NCBI GenBank assembly: GCA_023101725.1 | Contig: JALJCO010012849.1 | Location: forward strand, 620,001-684,000 | Direction: 5' to 3' | Length of the DNA stretch: 64,000 nucleotides | Source of the DNA: Atherinomorus stipes | Lineage: Eukaryota; Chordata; Actinopteri; Atheriniformes; Atherinidae | Part shown: positions 1 through 10,622 of the stretch, piece after piece | Layout: the number at the start of each line of letters is the position of its first letter | How positions within the stretch are numbered: the stretch's first letter is position 1 | Made by a program: the position numbers and the translations under genes | Notes under the pieces: model-generated | Database searches by the model: none | Seen by the model: only the letters and a program-made list of their open reading frames with translations | What the model was told of the DNA's origin: nothing

Positions 1-720
1 CGGCTTTTATCGGCTTTAACACTGAGTATTGGATATCGGTCACCCCACCGATATTTAGCCGATATTTAAAGTCTAAAGTCTAAAAAACATTTTTAAAAAA
101 AACTTCTTCAAAAACTTATTTTTTAGTGACTGTAAAACTTCTTAAGTCTAGGGTTGGGAAAGAATATCGTTTCACTGAAGTATTGCGATATTTTCATATG
201 CTAATATCATATTGACATTTAAAAACATATTATCAATCAAATTTACTAATGAAATCTCAATATTTTATTGTTCTGTTATGAAATCTTACGAGAATTCACA
301 AAAATTTCACAATATTTTCATATGCTGACATTTAAAAACGTGATATCGATCTGTTTTACTCATGAAATCTTGCGATATTTCATTTCATGGTTTTGTTATG
401 AAATTTCGCTGGAATTCACTATATATCATGAGATTTTGTTACAGAATGATATAATCTCCCAAGATTTTGTTAGTAAAATAGATCAATGCCGCATTTTTAA
501 ATATCGATTTGATATCTGCATATGAAAATATTGGAATATTTCATTATATCAATATTTTTTGCACCCCTATTTTTCAAAGTGAAACGAATGACAAAACTAT
601 TTTTCAATGACTGCTTGTTTTTTCAGGTTTGATATCAGTATCAATATCGGTTATTGGCCACATGAGTTTTAAAATATCGGCATATCAGATATCGGCCAAA
701 ATTCCAATATTGTGCATCCC
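1..720. mobile_element. MITE cut by the left window edge, with a second MITE inside
   Basis: Bases 1-75 and 630-720 share a vocabulary of TATCGGC and CCGATAT blocks and read as two arms of one palindromic element. The right end is at about 715-720 (...TTGTGCATCCC). The left terminus lies outside the window. A separate foldback element sits between the arms (149-569). Confidence 0.5.
149..569. mobile_element. Foldback MITE, family with TAGGGnTGGGAAA ends, diverged copy
   Basis: It starts TAGGGTTGGGAAAGAATATC and ends AATATTTTTTGCACCCCTA. Its internal arms carry the same blocks as the copies at 10799-11183 and 21076-21394 (a CATATGCTGA-type block, TTTAAAAACG, CGATCTGTTTTACT, ATGAAATCT). The flanking 8-mers do not match, so this is an old or edge-eroded copy. 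Confidence 0.65.
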
Positions 721-1445
721 ATTGTAATTCCTCCCTCTGGTTTTCATCCTTTTAGCCTGAGTCCGTACCTTTTTCCCAAGTTCTTCCATGTCCGAAAGGA
801 GCTGGATGATCACCACTCTGTAATCCCTGAAATTAAAAAGGGGGTAAGGCTTTGTGTAAGAACTGAGAACTGGGCCTAACATCTTAAAATCTAGGTTAAA
901 TGAAAAGTTTAATACCTGTTCCCTTTATTGCCGGAAGTTATGATATTTAGCCAGTGGCCTTGTTAGTGTTTTACATAAAAAAGTGATAAATGGTATTTTA
1001 AAAGAGTAGGTTCTTATTGGGATTGTTGAAACACAGATAACAGATTGACAATTTTTATGTTCTGCCAAGAAAAATGACTGTTGGTGTTGGTAGAATTTGG
1101 CTGTAAAGAGAGGATAGCGTCAGAGTCTAACACATGCTAAATACATCTTGTACGGTATGTTGCTGAAATACACTTTACTCCTGCTCCATCCTCCGCTCCA
1201 TCCTTGGTTCTGACCCATGTTGGTTCCTCTGCGTGATTCCCCAATCCTGATTTGAGTTTGTTGGTCATTACCAGACTGTAGCGGAGCTGGAAAGTCCTTA
1301 TACTGAACATCAGATACATGTTGAAACACTGATGGAGTCTGACAGCGCTGATGGTGTGAACAAAAGTACAAAACTCGCACCTTCAACGGCTCGTCTGCTT
1401 GGTGTGTGAGGTCCCTCCCTAATGAACAGCTGACTCATTCAGCTG
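570..1445. other. No gene seen
   Basis: Apart from the MITE right arm to 720, this is ordinary AT-rich DNA. The minus-strand frames at 685-882 and 1120-1386 have no recognisable domains or splice signals. Confidence 0.5.
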
Positions 1446-1923
1446 CAGTCATCCTCAAAATTATTCATCCAATTAAAGAAAAGACTAAACTCACAACAGT
1501 AACTCAAATAACAAGAAACTAATCGTAAATAAAGATGTACAAAATCCTAATTAAATGGAATAAAATTAATTGTGGTTGAAAATGATGATAAAAGAAATTT
1601 CCTGTACAAATTGGATCACATTTCTCATGAACAGTGGACCAAAATGTCAACAGGTGTAGAAGTCTCTGTGAACATTACAGAAAACACTTGATTGCAGTAA
1701 TTGCCTCAAAGTGTTTAACAAAATTTTAGCTTCGGAGCCCTGTCGTGTTTACTTGTTTTGTGTGCTTACTTTTAATATTTCTTTTGAACCACAATCTAAA
1801 ATCACTGTCATGATTTTCGTAGAATTTTTTATTAATTATTTTTGTCAATTTAAACTTATTTCACTGACAGCTAATATTTTTTCTTCTTTAATTGGAGAGT
1901 ATGAATGCTTCTGAGGATGACTG
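1446..1923. mobile_element. TIR element, CAGTCATCCTC family, copy 1
   Basis: The ends are inverted: CAGTCATCCTCAAAATTATTC at the left and GCTTCTGAGGATGACTG at the right. The same element, same orientation, recurs at 46121-46658, sharing the internal block TTTTAGCTTCGGAGCCC. The CAGT start and the TA next to the ends of copy 2 fit a Tc1/mariner-type MITE. No transposase frame remains. Confidence 0.7.
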
Positions 1924-2879
1924 TGTTTGTTCGGTTGTTAAGGTGAGGTTTGTTAATTGTGGAAGTATTGAGCATGACAGGGTTCCTCTGTATGAGGATT
2001 AGGTAACAGTGTACTGTAGCACTATACTGCTTTAAGACTAAAGACTCATACAGCCCAACTTAAAAGAAACTAGAGCATCCCTAAGACTGGAAGTGGCTCT
2101 GATTAAATGTAACACAATCCTACCAGTTTCTCCAAACCTGATGGCTCATATTTCATACATTATACACAAAAAAGTGTGAAAATGATGATTTTACTGCAGC
2201 TGAGTTAGCTGCTGAAGTGAGGCTCATACTGTACTTGTGTTTTTGCACTGATTAAACAAGCAGGTACCAATATTTGTATTATTTTCCACGAAAGAATAAA
2301 CTCAGACTCTGAGTTGGTGGAATTTATTTTCTATGGATTTTTTTTTTCTTTGAGAGAGAGGGCTATATCCCCGTTTCCAGTCTTTTATGCTAAGCTAGGC
2401 AAACCTACAACATGTTTATGACTCATGTATTAAACCTCTTGTCATCCTCAAAACCATGAAGCACATTTACCAAAATATGAACTTATCTTTGTTCTTTCCC
2501 ACTCTGTATGCTGTGCGAGTAAATCAAATCATTGTTATGCTACATTTTCAGTGAACAAAGCTATATTTGTACAAATGTTATCACATTCGTGGACAGAAAT
2601 GGCTCACAGTGTCAAATATGTCAGGTTTATATGTATATCTGATGGTGGTACAGTGTCCCCTGTGTTTCTGTTGTAATTATTGTTTAGCTTTCTAGCTCTG
2701 TATGAGACTTTTGAAAACAATTACCTGCTTTTACCACAAGAATTGAGTAAAAATTTAGATTAACTTTGCTACTACCACGTTTTTATCGTTTCTTTTAGCC
2801 ATACGTATATGAGAGAAATGGAACAACTAAAGAAGCTGGGACAGAAAATTTGTTTTTAAGATAAGTTTAATCACCACTG

Positions 2880-3120
2880 AAGAAAGACAAACTAAGAAAA
2901 AAGTCAGAAATTGAAAAAAAAATTCCGGGAAAAAAAAAAAAGTATATATTTTTTATTTATTTTTTTCAATTTCTGAAAGAAATACTGCCTCTTTTTTTTC
3001 TCAAATTCTGACTTTTTCAGAAATTGGAAAAAAAAAAAACCTCCCAATTTTTTTTTTCAATGTTTTTCAGGATTCTGAGATTAAAAACAAAATTCAGACT
3101 TTTCCTAGAATTCTGCTCTT
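2880..3120. repeat. Degenerate TCAGAATTCTGA/poly-A/T repeat, locus 1
   Basis: The block alternates A or T runs with TTCTGACTTTTTCAGAAATT-type units. The same kind of sequence occurs at about 9230-9610 and 28620-28870. It explains the short low-complexity open frame at 3024-3254. Confidence 0.6.
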
Positions 3121-4750
3121 ATTTTCGTCAGTGGTCCTTATACTCCTCCTCTGTACATCACAGAACTATTAAGGGAAAAAAAGATTTTAGCATTTGTAAT
3201 AATATGTGGTTTTTAAAACCTCAGTTTGGTTTTAAAGTACAAGGTCAAGGTTAGATTTTAAAGCGCATTCTTCATCAGGTTGAAGACTGATGAGCTGGAT
3301 AAATGCCATATAACAATCCACCTGTTTACAAAAACAAATGCCAGATCCCCCACCTGGCCATGTTGTTTTGGCTCAGATGTTCTTGAAGCTGAAAGGCATT
3401 ATGGGAGAGTTTAGGGCGGTCGGAATACACTCAGCAGAGTCAGCCAAGTGCTAATACCTTAACGACACTCACACACACACACGCCTGTTGGATGAGGGCG
3501 CAGCTTTAGTGAGGATTTTCTCTGCATTAACCCTGAGACAGAACAGAGCCAGCTGGAGCACAAGGAAGAGAAGCAAGACCAACGTGAAGAACAAAACGAC
3601 TTGGAAGGAGTGATGAAGTGCAGCAAAGTGAGGTTCAGGGTCAGATAGGTGTCCTTAGGGCAACAACTAATGCCTTCAAAGAGCTGCACTAAAAGGAAAA
3701 AAAAGAAAATGAGAGCAGTTTCATGAAGTGGTCTGCGTTTTGGACCTGAACGTTTCACCACCTGTGGATAAGAGACGGCCGGACGGAGCAAGATGGGGCA
3801 CCCCCATGTGCCTCTCACATACAAACATGCACGGGCTCAAAGAGATAAACACATATCCAGCCGACTGCAACCCTACACACCAAACGGTGAGTAGAACAGC
3901 GTCATGACTGTCAAGGTAACTGTCATTACATGGCTGCATGGCTTTAATATCAAAGTAGTTCAGGTAACCTAAACTATTTGATGCATTCACACCTACAACT
4001 TGTCTGCAAAGACATTTAAATACCACAGGATTGCTTAATTCGAAGAGTTAAAGGTCAAAAGCCATGTTTGGAAACACATCAGCTGTCGTCACTGTTTACA
4101 GGATGGGTGATTAAATCGTTCTTCCATCCTTTGGCTTCCACCAACCCTGAAAGAAAACCAACATTTAAACAAGAGTCTCATATATTTTCTATAATTTCAG
4201 TTTACGTTCCTAGTAAACAGGAAAACAACACAATCACCACACAGTGCATGTTGCTTTGTTGCCGGTGAACGCACAGCTGTACTTTTTCAAATAAAGGAAG
4301 GTTTCAAGAAAACCAAACACTCCGAGATGGGTTTTTTAGGGTTCAAATCCTTAACAGTGACAAAAAGATCTAGAATATGTCAAATATTGAGATTAAAGAC
4401 ACACAACCAACTAGAAGTGCAGCAATAAAAAGAAGCAAAGCAAAACAGTTTGTTTTTGTGATTTAAAGGGCTCTTATGGATCATAAGTGAAGAAAAGGCA
4501 GTTGTGATATCAGAGATGAAGCTTTGCTTGCTGATTATCTTGATTTTTTAAAGGGTTTTTGCACCACACTGCAAGGCTTCATTGTGGGACTAGCGATGAT
4601 AATGTTCCCACCCTACTGCATGTCAGACCATTGTATTTGCAATAATCATTACACATTTCCATCATACAAGTCAAGAGAAGAGAAATCAAAGTCCCCTTTC
4701 CCAGAGACACTCTTTGAAGAGTGGAGGTAATTTTAGCTAAACCTGACCTA
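3121..4750. other. No certain gene; non-repetitive DNA with one possible membrane-segment frame
   Basis: A CA microsatellite lies at about 3470-3482. On the minus strand near 3480-3600 one frame reads a long hydrophobic stretch (see findings), with a pyrimidine-AG acceptor-like site at about 3690. No full exon could be proved. The remainder shows nothing recognisable. Confidence 0.4.
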
Positions 4751-4753
4751 GTA

Positions 4754-5150
4754 CCAAGCGGTAACCTCCAGTGGCCAACTTAGTGGCCAATGTGGAAATC
4801 CGGATAAGTGTTACAAAAAAGTTGTAGTTCTTTCTTCATCCGCTAGGGGCTGGCTCCAAAACAGAGCAAATCCCCATAGACCCCCCCCCCCCCATGTTAA
4901 AAAGGCCAACTTCACAGCAGAAATAAACATGTTTACAGTCTGGTTCAAAAAATCTTTTAGGTTTAATAGGTCACCTTCATGTCAACTGTGAGGGCGGTGA
5001 TTTTTTTTTTTATAACTCAACTGTTTAGATGTTATTTAATCTTGAACTTACACATAATTAGTGGCGTGTACCTTTAATTGACATGTGGCAGACTGGATGC
5101 TGGCCAGCCGGCCAGTGGCTATCAGTTAGCTCCTTGTTGCACATGCTAAT
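4754..5150. repeat. Interspersed repeat, uninterrupted copy (empty site)
   Basis: It begins CCAAGCGGTAACCTCCAGTG and runs through GGCTCCAAAACAGAGCAAAT, the TTAA at 4963-4966, TGTTATTTAATCTTGAA and TTAGCTCCTTG. The same series, in the same order and orientation, is found at 26869-27030 plus 27584-27770, where a MITE separates the halves. Confidence 0.75.
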
Positions 5151-5863
5151 AGATGAAATGTATGTTTTGGATTTTTTACCTCGTTTAAAAAGATGCCACA
5201 TTTTAAACCAGCTTTCACAGCTAAGTTAAAAACCCGCCATGTTCATGTCATTGTGTGTTTTAGTTTGGCAAGTTGAGACTTCAGTCAGGTTCTGGACAAA
5301 AATGATAATTTTCAACCTTTCCTGCATAGCTCCACCTGCATGACGTTGTTTTCAGAAACAGCTCCAACAGTTAATCAACATGTTCCTATGAGATTTGGCC
5401 CAAACATTTATGTTCTCCTTGAAATTGATGTAATAACTTTGTTATCACAACTTTGTTCCAAGGGCCACAGTCAAGTCAACTTTACTAGCTTCACCTTTAG
5501 CAAATACTAATTGCTAACCAGACTGCGTTAAACATGGACATGCTCGTGCTCATAAGATTTTGCGCTATCATTTGTGCTTTCCCCTATTGTAGTACTCTGC
5601 CCAAACATTAGGCTAATTAAGCTTTTTTTACTTATAGAATATAAAGGTTGGTTGAATGTATCTCACCTCAGCTCAGCTGTTATAAACAGACAAAATATTT
5701 GTTCAGATCAGATTAAGTTAGTATCGGTCTGCCTGCAGCCTCAGAGCCACAAGTGGTTCTGTGGACCTTCCAAGATCACTCTCAATAGCATAATAACAGC
5801 AAATAATAGCAACATCACATAGCGGCAAATACATTATCTATCTTCTTTTTGCAAAAGTTTAAA

Positions 5864-5865
<2 letters not shown>

Positions 5866-5926
<61 letters not shown>
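5866..5926. repeat. (AT)n microsatellite
   Basis: An almost pure TA/AT dinucleotide run of about 55-60 bases, with one G interruption near its right end. Confidence 0.95.
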
Positions 5927-6771
5927 GGCTTAAGTTCATCTTTACACAGCTGCTAGCATGACTTTAGAGTTTAAATTTCTTCTCGCAGAACCACAAAGAA
6001 ATGTCCAGATTATCTGGCTGTAAAAGAGAAACTTGCTGAAGAAAACAAGAATGGCCATGATTAAAATGACTGTATAAGGATACAAGCTGGAGACTCATGT
6101 TAATCATTTCATTATCTTTGGGTAACAAAGCTTTTCTTGTTATCAAATGAATTGTCGTGTAATTACAAGAGAGCAAACGGACTAATTTTCTCATAGTGTC
6201 ATATGTGTGTGGCTGAAAACATATTCTTAAATTAAATTAAATTGGGGGGGGGTAACTTAAAACTTACAATCCTGACGATTGGTTATTCATTTGAGTTAGG
6301 AATCGAACATATTGAGTGGTTTTCAATATTTTCATACACATGATGTTTATCTATGGTTACTGTAATAAGAGGGATCAACTTTTGATGTGGTACAGAAATG
6401 GAGACCAGGTTTTATTAAACTGACTTTTTTTTATTCTTGAGTGATGAGTGATGCAAATACTGATTCAAACAGGACTGCATGGTAAAACAATAACAATATT
6501 GTTATTGTTGCATCGGTGTAATAAAATCGACAAAAACCCTCCTTTTTTTGAGTTCTCCATCAATTGCATGATAAACCAAAAGTAGCTTTTCTCTAGACAC
6601 CAAAGTAAATTTACCCACTACTATGAGAAAACAAGGTTTGGAAGATAAAATAATCGCCTCTTTATCTCAAAATACTTGCATTAACCCTTTAACAGCCTTT
6701 TTACTGTTTTAATGGTGTAAATCTTTTAGTGATTATGTACGCATGCTTTGATGTCATATGTGCTGCCTTAA

Positions 6772-7269
6772 AGGTACAGTGTGTAAGAATTACTGACATC
6801 TACTGGTAAAGATGGGTATTTGGAAGAAAAGATGTTTTCTTTCAAATGACTTGTATGGTGGCCATTTGTGGCCAAAATTCTCTGAGACATAAAGATGTTT
6901 TCGTGTGTGAGTGGATCCAGTGGTCGCAGTGTAGCTATGACTGTACTCTGAGTAATTATTCTTAATGTATTTTAAGGCATTACTTATCCAAACAGTGCTC
7001 TAACTCCCATTAAACAAACCTGATCCAACAGTTTGAAAGTTCAGAGGGTTTTGTCACACAGATTCTTTTGTCCATTCAGGGACACCGTAGTAAAAATGGT
7101 GGAACAAATATGTGCACCCCCCAACAAGTAGATATAAATGACTCATTCTTGGACAATAGGCATATAACAGTTACTCTGGTGCAGCGATTACACATCAATA
7201 GAAACACAGTTTTGAATTTTATATAACATTTTTCTGCCACTGACCTTTGATTTTTTACATACTCTACCT
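6772..7269. mobile_element. TTAA-flanked MITE, AGGTACAGTGTGTAA ends
   Basis: TTAA at 6768-6771 and 7270-7273 flank inverted ends AGGTACAGTGTGTAAGAATT and, read from the right, AGGTAGAGTATGTAAAAAAT (about 16 of 20 match). A TTAA target fits piggyBac- or Kolobok-type elements. There is no transposase frame. Confidence 0.75.
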
Positions 7270-7289
7270 TTAAAATTAAAATTTACATT

Positions 7290-7705
7290 GATGTTTCAAG
7301 ATTAAGATCAAAGGCCCCACTTAGGGAAATTTACCTTGGGCTTTTCCCCCAGTTGCAGCCACAGAGTGAGTGGTTTATAATAAAATTCACACATACAACT
7401 AAAACTCACACAAGCATAAAAACTTTACAGGTGAGACAAATTAAATAAATTGTAATACATAAAAATGTGTGGCTAGTGAAACCTTTACACCAGTGCTAAG
7501 AAAAAAAAATCAATTAACAGAAAATATGAAAAATAAAGAAATAATAATAACCTGAACATAAATAAACAGCAGTCATTAACACAGGATCATTGATCTTTTC
7601 CTGCTTTATCTGTTTAACTGGCACAAAGACGAATGAGGTTTTAAATCTATTAAACCTGCAACGAGAGACTTTATATCTCAATCCTGAGGGCAGCAGCTCA
7701 TGTCA
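7290..7705 (-). mobile_element. L2-type LINE, 3' end only
   Basis: Read on the minus strand, the part near 7700-7600 translates RYKVSRCRFNRFKTSFVPVK, the usual last residues of L2-clade ORF2 (pattern RY.V.R...NR...SFVP.A). An AT-rich 3' UTR follows and then a tail containing AAATTTCCCTAAGTGGGGCC, similar to L2 tails. It is 5'-truncated and lies in the intron before the exon at 7806. Confidence 0.7.
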
Positions 7706-7805
7706 CTATCCAAGACATGGATCTTAGTCTTTCAGGCTTCATCTGCTCCAAATCTTCTTTTACTTGCAGCCCATTTCTTAACTGTTGTTTTCTGTTTCTC
7801 CACAG

Positions 7806-7913
7806 ACAACCTGAACAACGCGCTGGGTGCTATCAGAGTACTTGGCATGGAGCTGATTGAAGATGAGCTGAAACCCCACCTAAACACGGTGCTGGCTAAC
7901 ATTAAGGAGAGAA
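7806..7913 (+). CDS. smgGDS-like armadillo gene, second coding exon (first one found)
   Basis: The exon follows a pyrimidine-rich acceptor (TTTCTCCACAG) and ends at a GTGAGT donor. It is 108 nt and starts with the last two bases of a split codon, so a G from the missing first exon would give Asp. It encodes 36 residues beginning DNLNNALGAIRVLGMELIED. RAP1GDS1 starts MADNLSDTLKKLKI and has the same spacing up to the next unit, so I infer that the missing first exon ends ATG-GC-N-G. RAP1GDS1 (smgGDS) is a cytosolic armadillo-repeat chaperone/exchange factor for prenylated Rho and Rap GTPases; whether this paralogue binds GTPases is unknown. An open frame runs on into the intron to 8197, but codon quality drops after the donor. 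An L2 LINE tail lies just upstream. Confidence 0.75.
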
Positions 7914-8211
7914 GTGAGTTCATTAATTGCTCTTATAGACCTAAGAATATCTCTAAGAAGAGTTTATTTGATCTCATGCTGTTCTTCAAGCATCAGCTAT
8001 CACACTATGCTTGGAAGCACAAAAATATATCAAAGCTCAGAATAGATTTGTTGTGTAATCAAGGTTTAGATTTGTGCATCACGCAGACATTATATTTGTC
8101 TCATCAAATACAAACAACAGCTCAGAATCTAAAGCTAAAACCTGTTGCTACATCACATCATATCTTGTGTGAGAATGCAGAAGGATCAAGAACATGACAG
8201 CTGATGCTAAG

Positions 8212-8241
8212 CTGTGTGTGTGTGTGCGTGTGTGTGTGTGT
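8212..8241. repeat. (GT)n microsatellite
   Basis: About 14 GT units with one GC interruption, inside the intron between the 7806 and 8486 exons. Confidence 0.95.
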
Positions 8242-8485
8242 CTACCAGCATGAGAGCAACAAGCAGAGAGATAAAGAAGGCGCAGGGAGGTCACATACAA
8301 GAGTGTTGCTAAAACTGACTAGAGGATTCAATTCAGGTCAATTCTGCTCAAAGATTAAAGGTGCACAGCAACCGCAGTTTTATTAACATACAACTCACAC
8401 AGGACAAAATGCTTGCAGGCTTTCCCCTTATAAAGTTTGTGTAATTAGTCGTTCTAATTGTTTTTATATGTTGTTTTGTGTTCAG

Positions 8486-8608
8486 AGAAAGGCGCTGCTG
8501 AGCAGGTAGTGATCAGCGGGATCCTGCCAATCCTGGCCTTGTCTCTGCGGAGTAGAGGGCCTCTGACTCTGCTGACTGCAAAACTGGTGGCCGAGCTTGC
8601 CAAGGAAT
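8486..8608 (+). CDS. smgGDS-like armadillo gene, third coding exon
   Basis: A GTTTTGTGTTCAG acceptor precedes it and a GTGGGT donor follows. The exon is 123 nt, phase 1 at both ends, and reads KKGAAEQVVISGILPILALS and on to AKLVAELAKE when joined to the previous exon. It matches the RAP1GDS1 segment SEKIQASGILQLFASLL...VANIIAEVAKNE with no gap. The SGILP turn followed by an amphipathic helix and the closing ALVAELAKE-type helix are typical of one ARM unit. The intron before it carries a GT microsatellite (8212-8241). Codon choice is GC-ending and clearly unlike the AT-rich flanks. Confidence 0.8.
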
Positions 8609-8802
8609 GTGGGTTATTCTCACAGATATAGACTCCATTTATTATTCATTGATGAAGTTCATTAACAGTCATCTGAGGGATGATTGTTGGAACTGAACAG
8701 TCGTTTGCTACAAGAGTTTTTAGTTTGCTTCTTAATTCTTCGCTGTTTATTTTTAGAAACGTACTTTATTTCACGTGTTTCGTCATTTCTCTTTCATATC
8801 AG

Positions 8803-8928
8803 CTGTGGTCCGCAAAGGTTTCGGAGACGCAGGCTTGGTTACGGCTCTGCTTTCAGTGCTGACCAGTACAAACGAAGAGCTGCTCATTCACGCCGTGAGA
8901 GCCATCTCACGCATGTCTCACGACAGCT
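8803..8928 (+). CDS. smgGDS-like armadillo gene, fourth coding exon
   Basis: The acceptor is TTTCATATCAG and the donor is GTAAGT, a textbook site. The exon is 126 nt and phase 1 on both sides, equal to one 42-residue ARM unit: VVRKGFGDAGLVTALLSVLT then NEELLIHAVRAISRMSHDS. The RAP1GDS1 counterpart reads MRIPCVDAGLISPLVQLLNS...LLQTGRALGNICYDS. The DAGL turn, the LL.VL helix and the R.I..ISHDS end are shared. Two open frames overlap this exon; the splice-consistent frame is the one beginning at the acceptor. Confidence 0.82.
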
Positions 8929-9229
8929 GTAAGTCAAGTAAAAGATTAAAAATACCAGCCGACAGGCGTTACAGGACATAGTTGTCGAAAAGATGGCAAA
9001 CCTTTAGTCAGGATTCTGTTGTCTCATAAGTGGCAAACAGTAAAGGTAGAGTAAACTTGCTTATCAGACAGAATCTAACTTCTTAACTGAGGTTTATGCT
9101 TGTTTTAAAACGGGCCTGATACGTGTTAGCAGGGAATGGAAAGGACTGGGAATCCTAATCAGATTAAAATGTTTGTCTACCAGTCTGAGCTGGAAAACAA
9201 AAAACAAAAAATCTTTTAAGAAACTATAA

Positions 9230-9610
9230 AATTGCTATGGAAGAAAATGTCTGAGAAAAGTTTTTTTCCAGAACACACAAAAAAAAAAAAAAAAAAAAAA
9301 ATGGAAATAAAAATTGGGGATTTTTTTTTTTTTTAATTCTGAAAAAAGTCAGAATTCGGACTTTTTTCAGGAACACTTGGGAAAAAATCGGGAGATTTTT
9401 TTTTTTTCCAATTTCTGAAAAAAACATCACAAATCTGAAAGAAATGTAAGAATTCTGACTTTAATCTCAGAATTCTTAATTTTTAAAAAAAATCTGAGGA
9501 AAAAATGAATAAATAAAAAAATCTCCAGATTTCTTTTTTTAACTTCTGGGAAAAAAGTCAGAATTCTGACATTTTTCTCAGAATTGTGTTTTTTTTTTTT
9601 TCTTCATCCC
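9230..9610. repeat. Degenerate TCAGAATTCTGA/poly-A/T repeat, locus 2
   Basis: Units such as AAGTCAGAATTCTGAC alternate with long A or T runs, as at 2880-3120 and 28620-28870. The block lies inside the last intron of the smgGDS-like gene. Confidence 0.65.
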
Positions 9611-9959
9611 TAATCCTCTTCCGTAAATTGCAGATAATGACAGCTACGTCATTTCTGAAAGAGCCCAGCTCCTGTTGTGAATGTTTTTGAAACTCTTTAC
9701 AGTTTGTTTTTAAATATGGCATCTACTTTTTTTTTTTTTTCTGGCAATAGCAACACAAAAAAGCCTAGTTTATTCACTTAAAAGTAGAAAACTACCTTTT
9801 ACAATCCCTGAGCACAGACCAAATATTTGATGTGCCAAAACAATGCTAATGTGGCTGTAAAAGAGGAAGTTTGAAGTTATTTTGTTCCCCTTTTTCCTTC
9901 ATATTGAACTTTAATGATGGATGTGAAGATGATAAAAGTGTTTCTTTTCTCCTTTCCAG

Positions 9960-10432
9960 CTAAGCATCAGGAACTGCTACTACGGCGAGGTGCGGTGCCT
10001 CGTCTTGTTGCCATTCTCCTTCGATTTCCTGATAGGGAAATCTTGGAGGAGGTGTGCCTTCAGGCCCTCTGTAACCTTAGTGGCATGGCAGTGGCGGAGG
10101 AGGCCGGAATGATCTGGGAGAGAGGAGCGTCCGTGAGGCCCGGAGAGTCCGTGTTTCATGGCGTTTCTCCTCACACGTGTGGCTTTGCCTCCTCTGTAAC
10201 GTTGGTTCGTGTGTCTCAGTGGGGTCCGGGTCAGTACATGGTCAGCATCGAGGACTTCCAGCGCTGCTCCTCCTCTTTCTGGAACCTTCACGGGAACAAA
10301 CGGGCGACTCGTTGGTTCCCATTCTTCAGTTTGGGCAGCTGTTCAAATTTTTTTAAGGTGATCAAGTTCTCAACGAGAAACGTTCCCCGGACAAAGAATC
10401 TGAAGACCAGAGTGTTCCACACATTCTTGTGA
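9960..10432 (+). CDS. smgGDS-like armadillo gene, last exon seen, with novel tail and stop
   Basis: The acceptor is TCTCCTTTCCAG. Joined in phase 1, the exon starts SKHQELLLRRGAVPRLVAIL and continues LEEVCLQALCNLSGM, which matches the next RAP1GDS1 unit (EGRSAVDQAGGAQIVIDHL...CGMLMNYS). After AEEAGMIWERGA the similarity stops. The frame stays open for about 110 more residues with coding-like codons, including QWGPGQYMVSIEDFQRCSSS, and ends at TGA 10430-10432. With an assumed two-residue start the protein would be about 278 residues, less than half of RAP1GDS1. A GTGAGG at 10132 could be a donor, in which case the tail is intron or an alternative 3' end. I do not recognise the tail. No clear AATAAA lies within the next 200 bases. 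Confidence 0.7.
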
Positions 10433-10622
10433 TGGCTTAAAAACTGTAAAAAATGGTGGCCAAAACTAATTAGACAAAAAAAAAAAAAAAAGAATCAGCG
10501 ACTGCTTTAACGATGGGATTTATTAATCCCAGAAGGCAAATGTCAGAATGGGCTCAGCATCACTAACTCTGTGTTCTAGTACAACTGTTATACTAGTCTG
10601 TTTAGTAAACAGTGGTCAGTTT

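Larger units (their letters stand above)
7700..10432 (+). other. Extent of the recognisable part of the smgGDS-like gene
   Basis: All three internal introns (7914-8485, 8609-8802, 8929-9959) are phase 1, so each internal exon is a self-contained ARM unit that could be skipped without breaking the frame. Introns are short, as usual in fish. The third contains a run of degenerate A/T-rich TCAGAATTCTGA-type repeats (about 9230-9610). No promoter or first exon could be placed upstream; it may lie left of the window. Confidence 0.6.

Noticed and set aside
7914..8197. Continuation of the exon frame past 7913
   Set aside because: Crosses a good GTGAGT donor and loses coding character; the next exon fits only if splicing occurs at 7913.
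8680..8802. Frames starting upstream of the 8803 exon
   Set aside because: They use intron sequence or the wrong frame of the exon.
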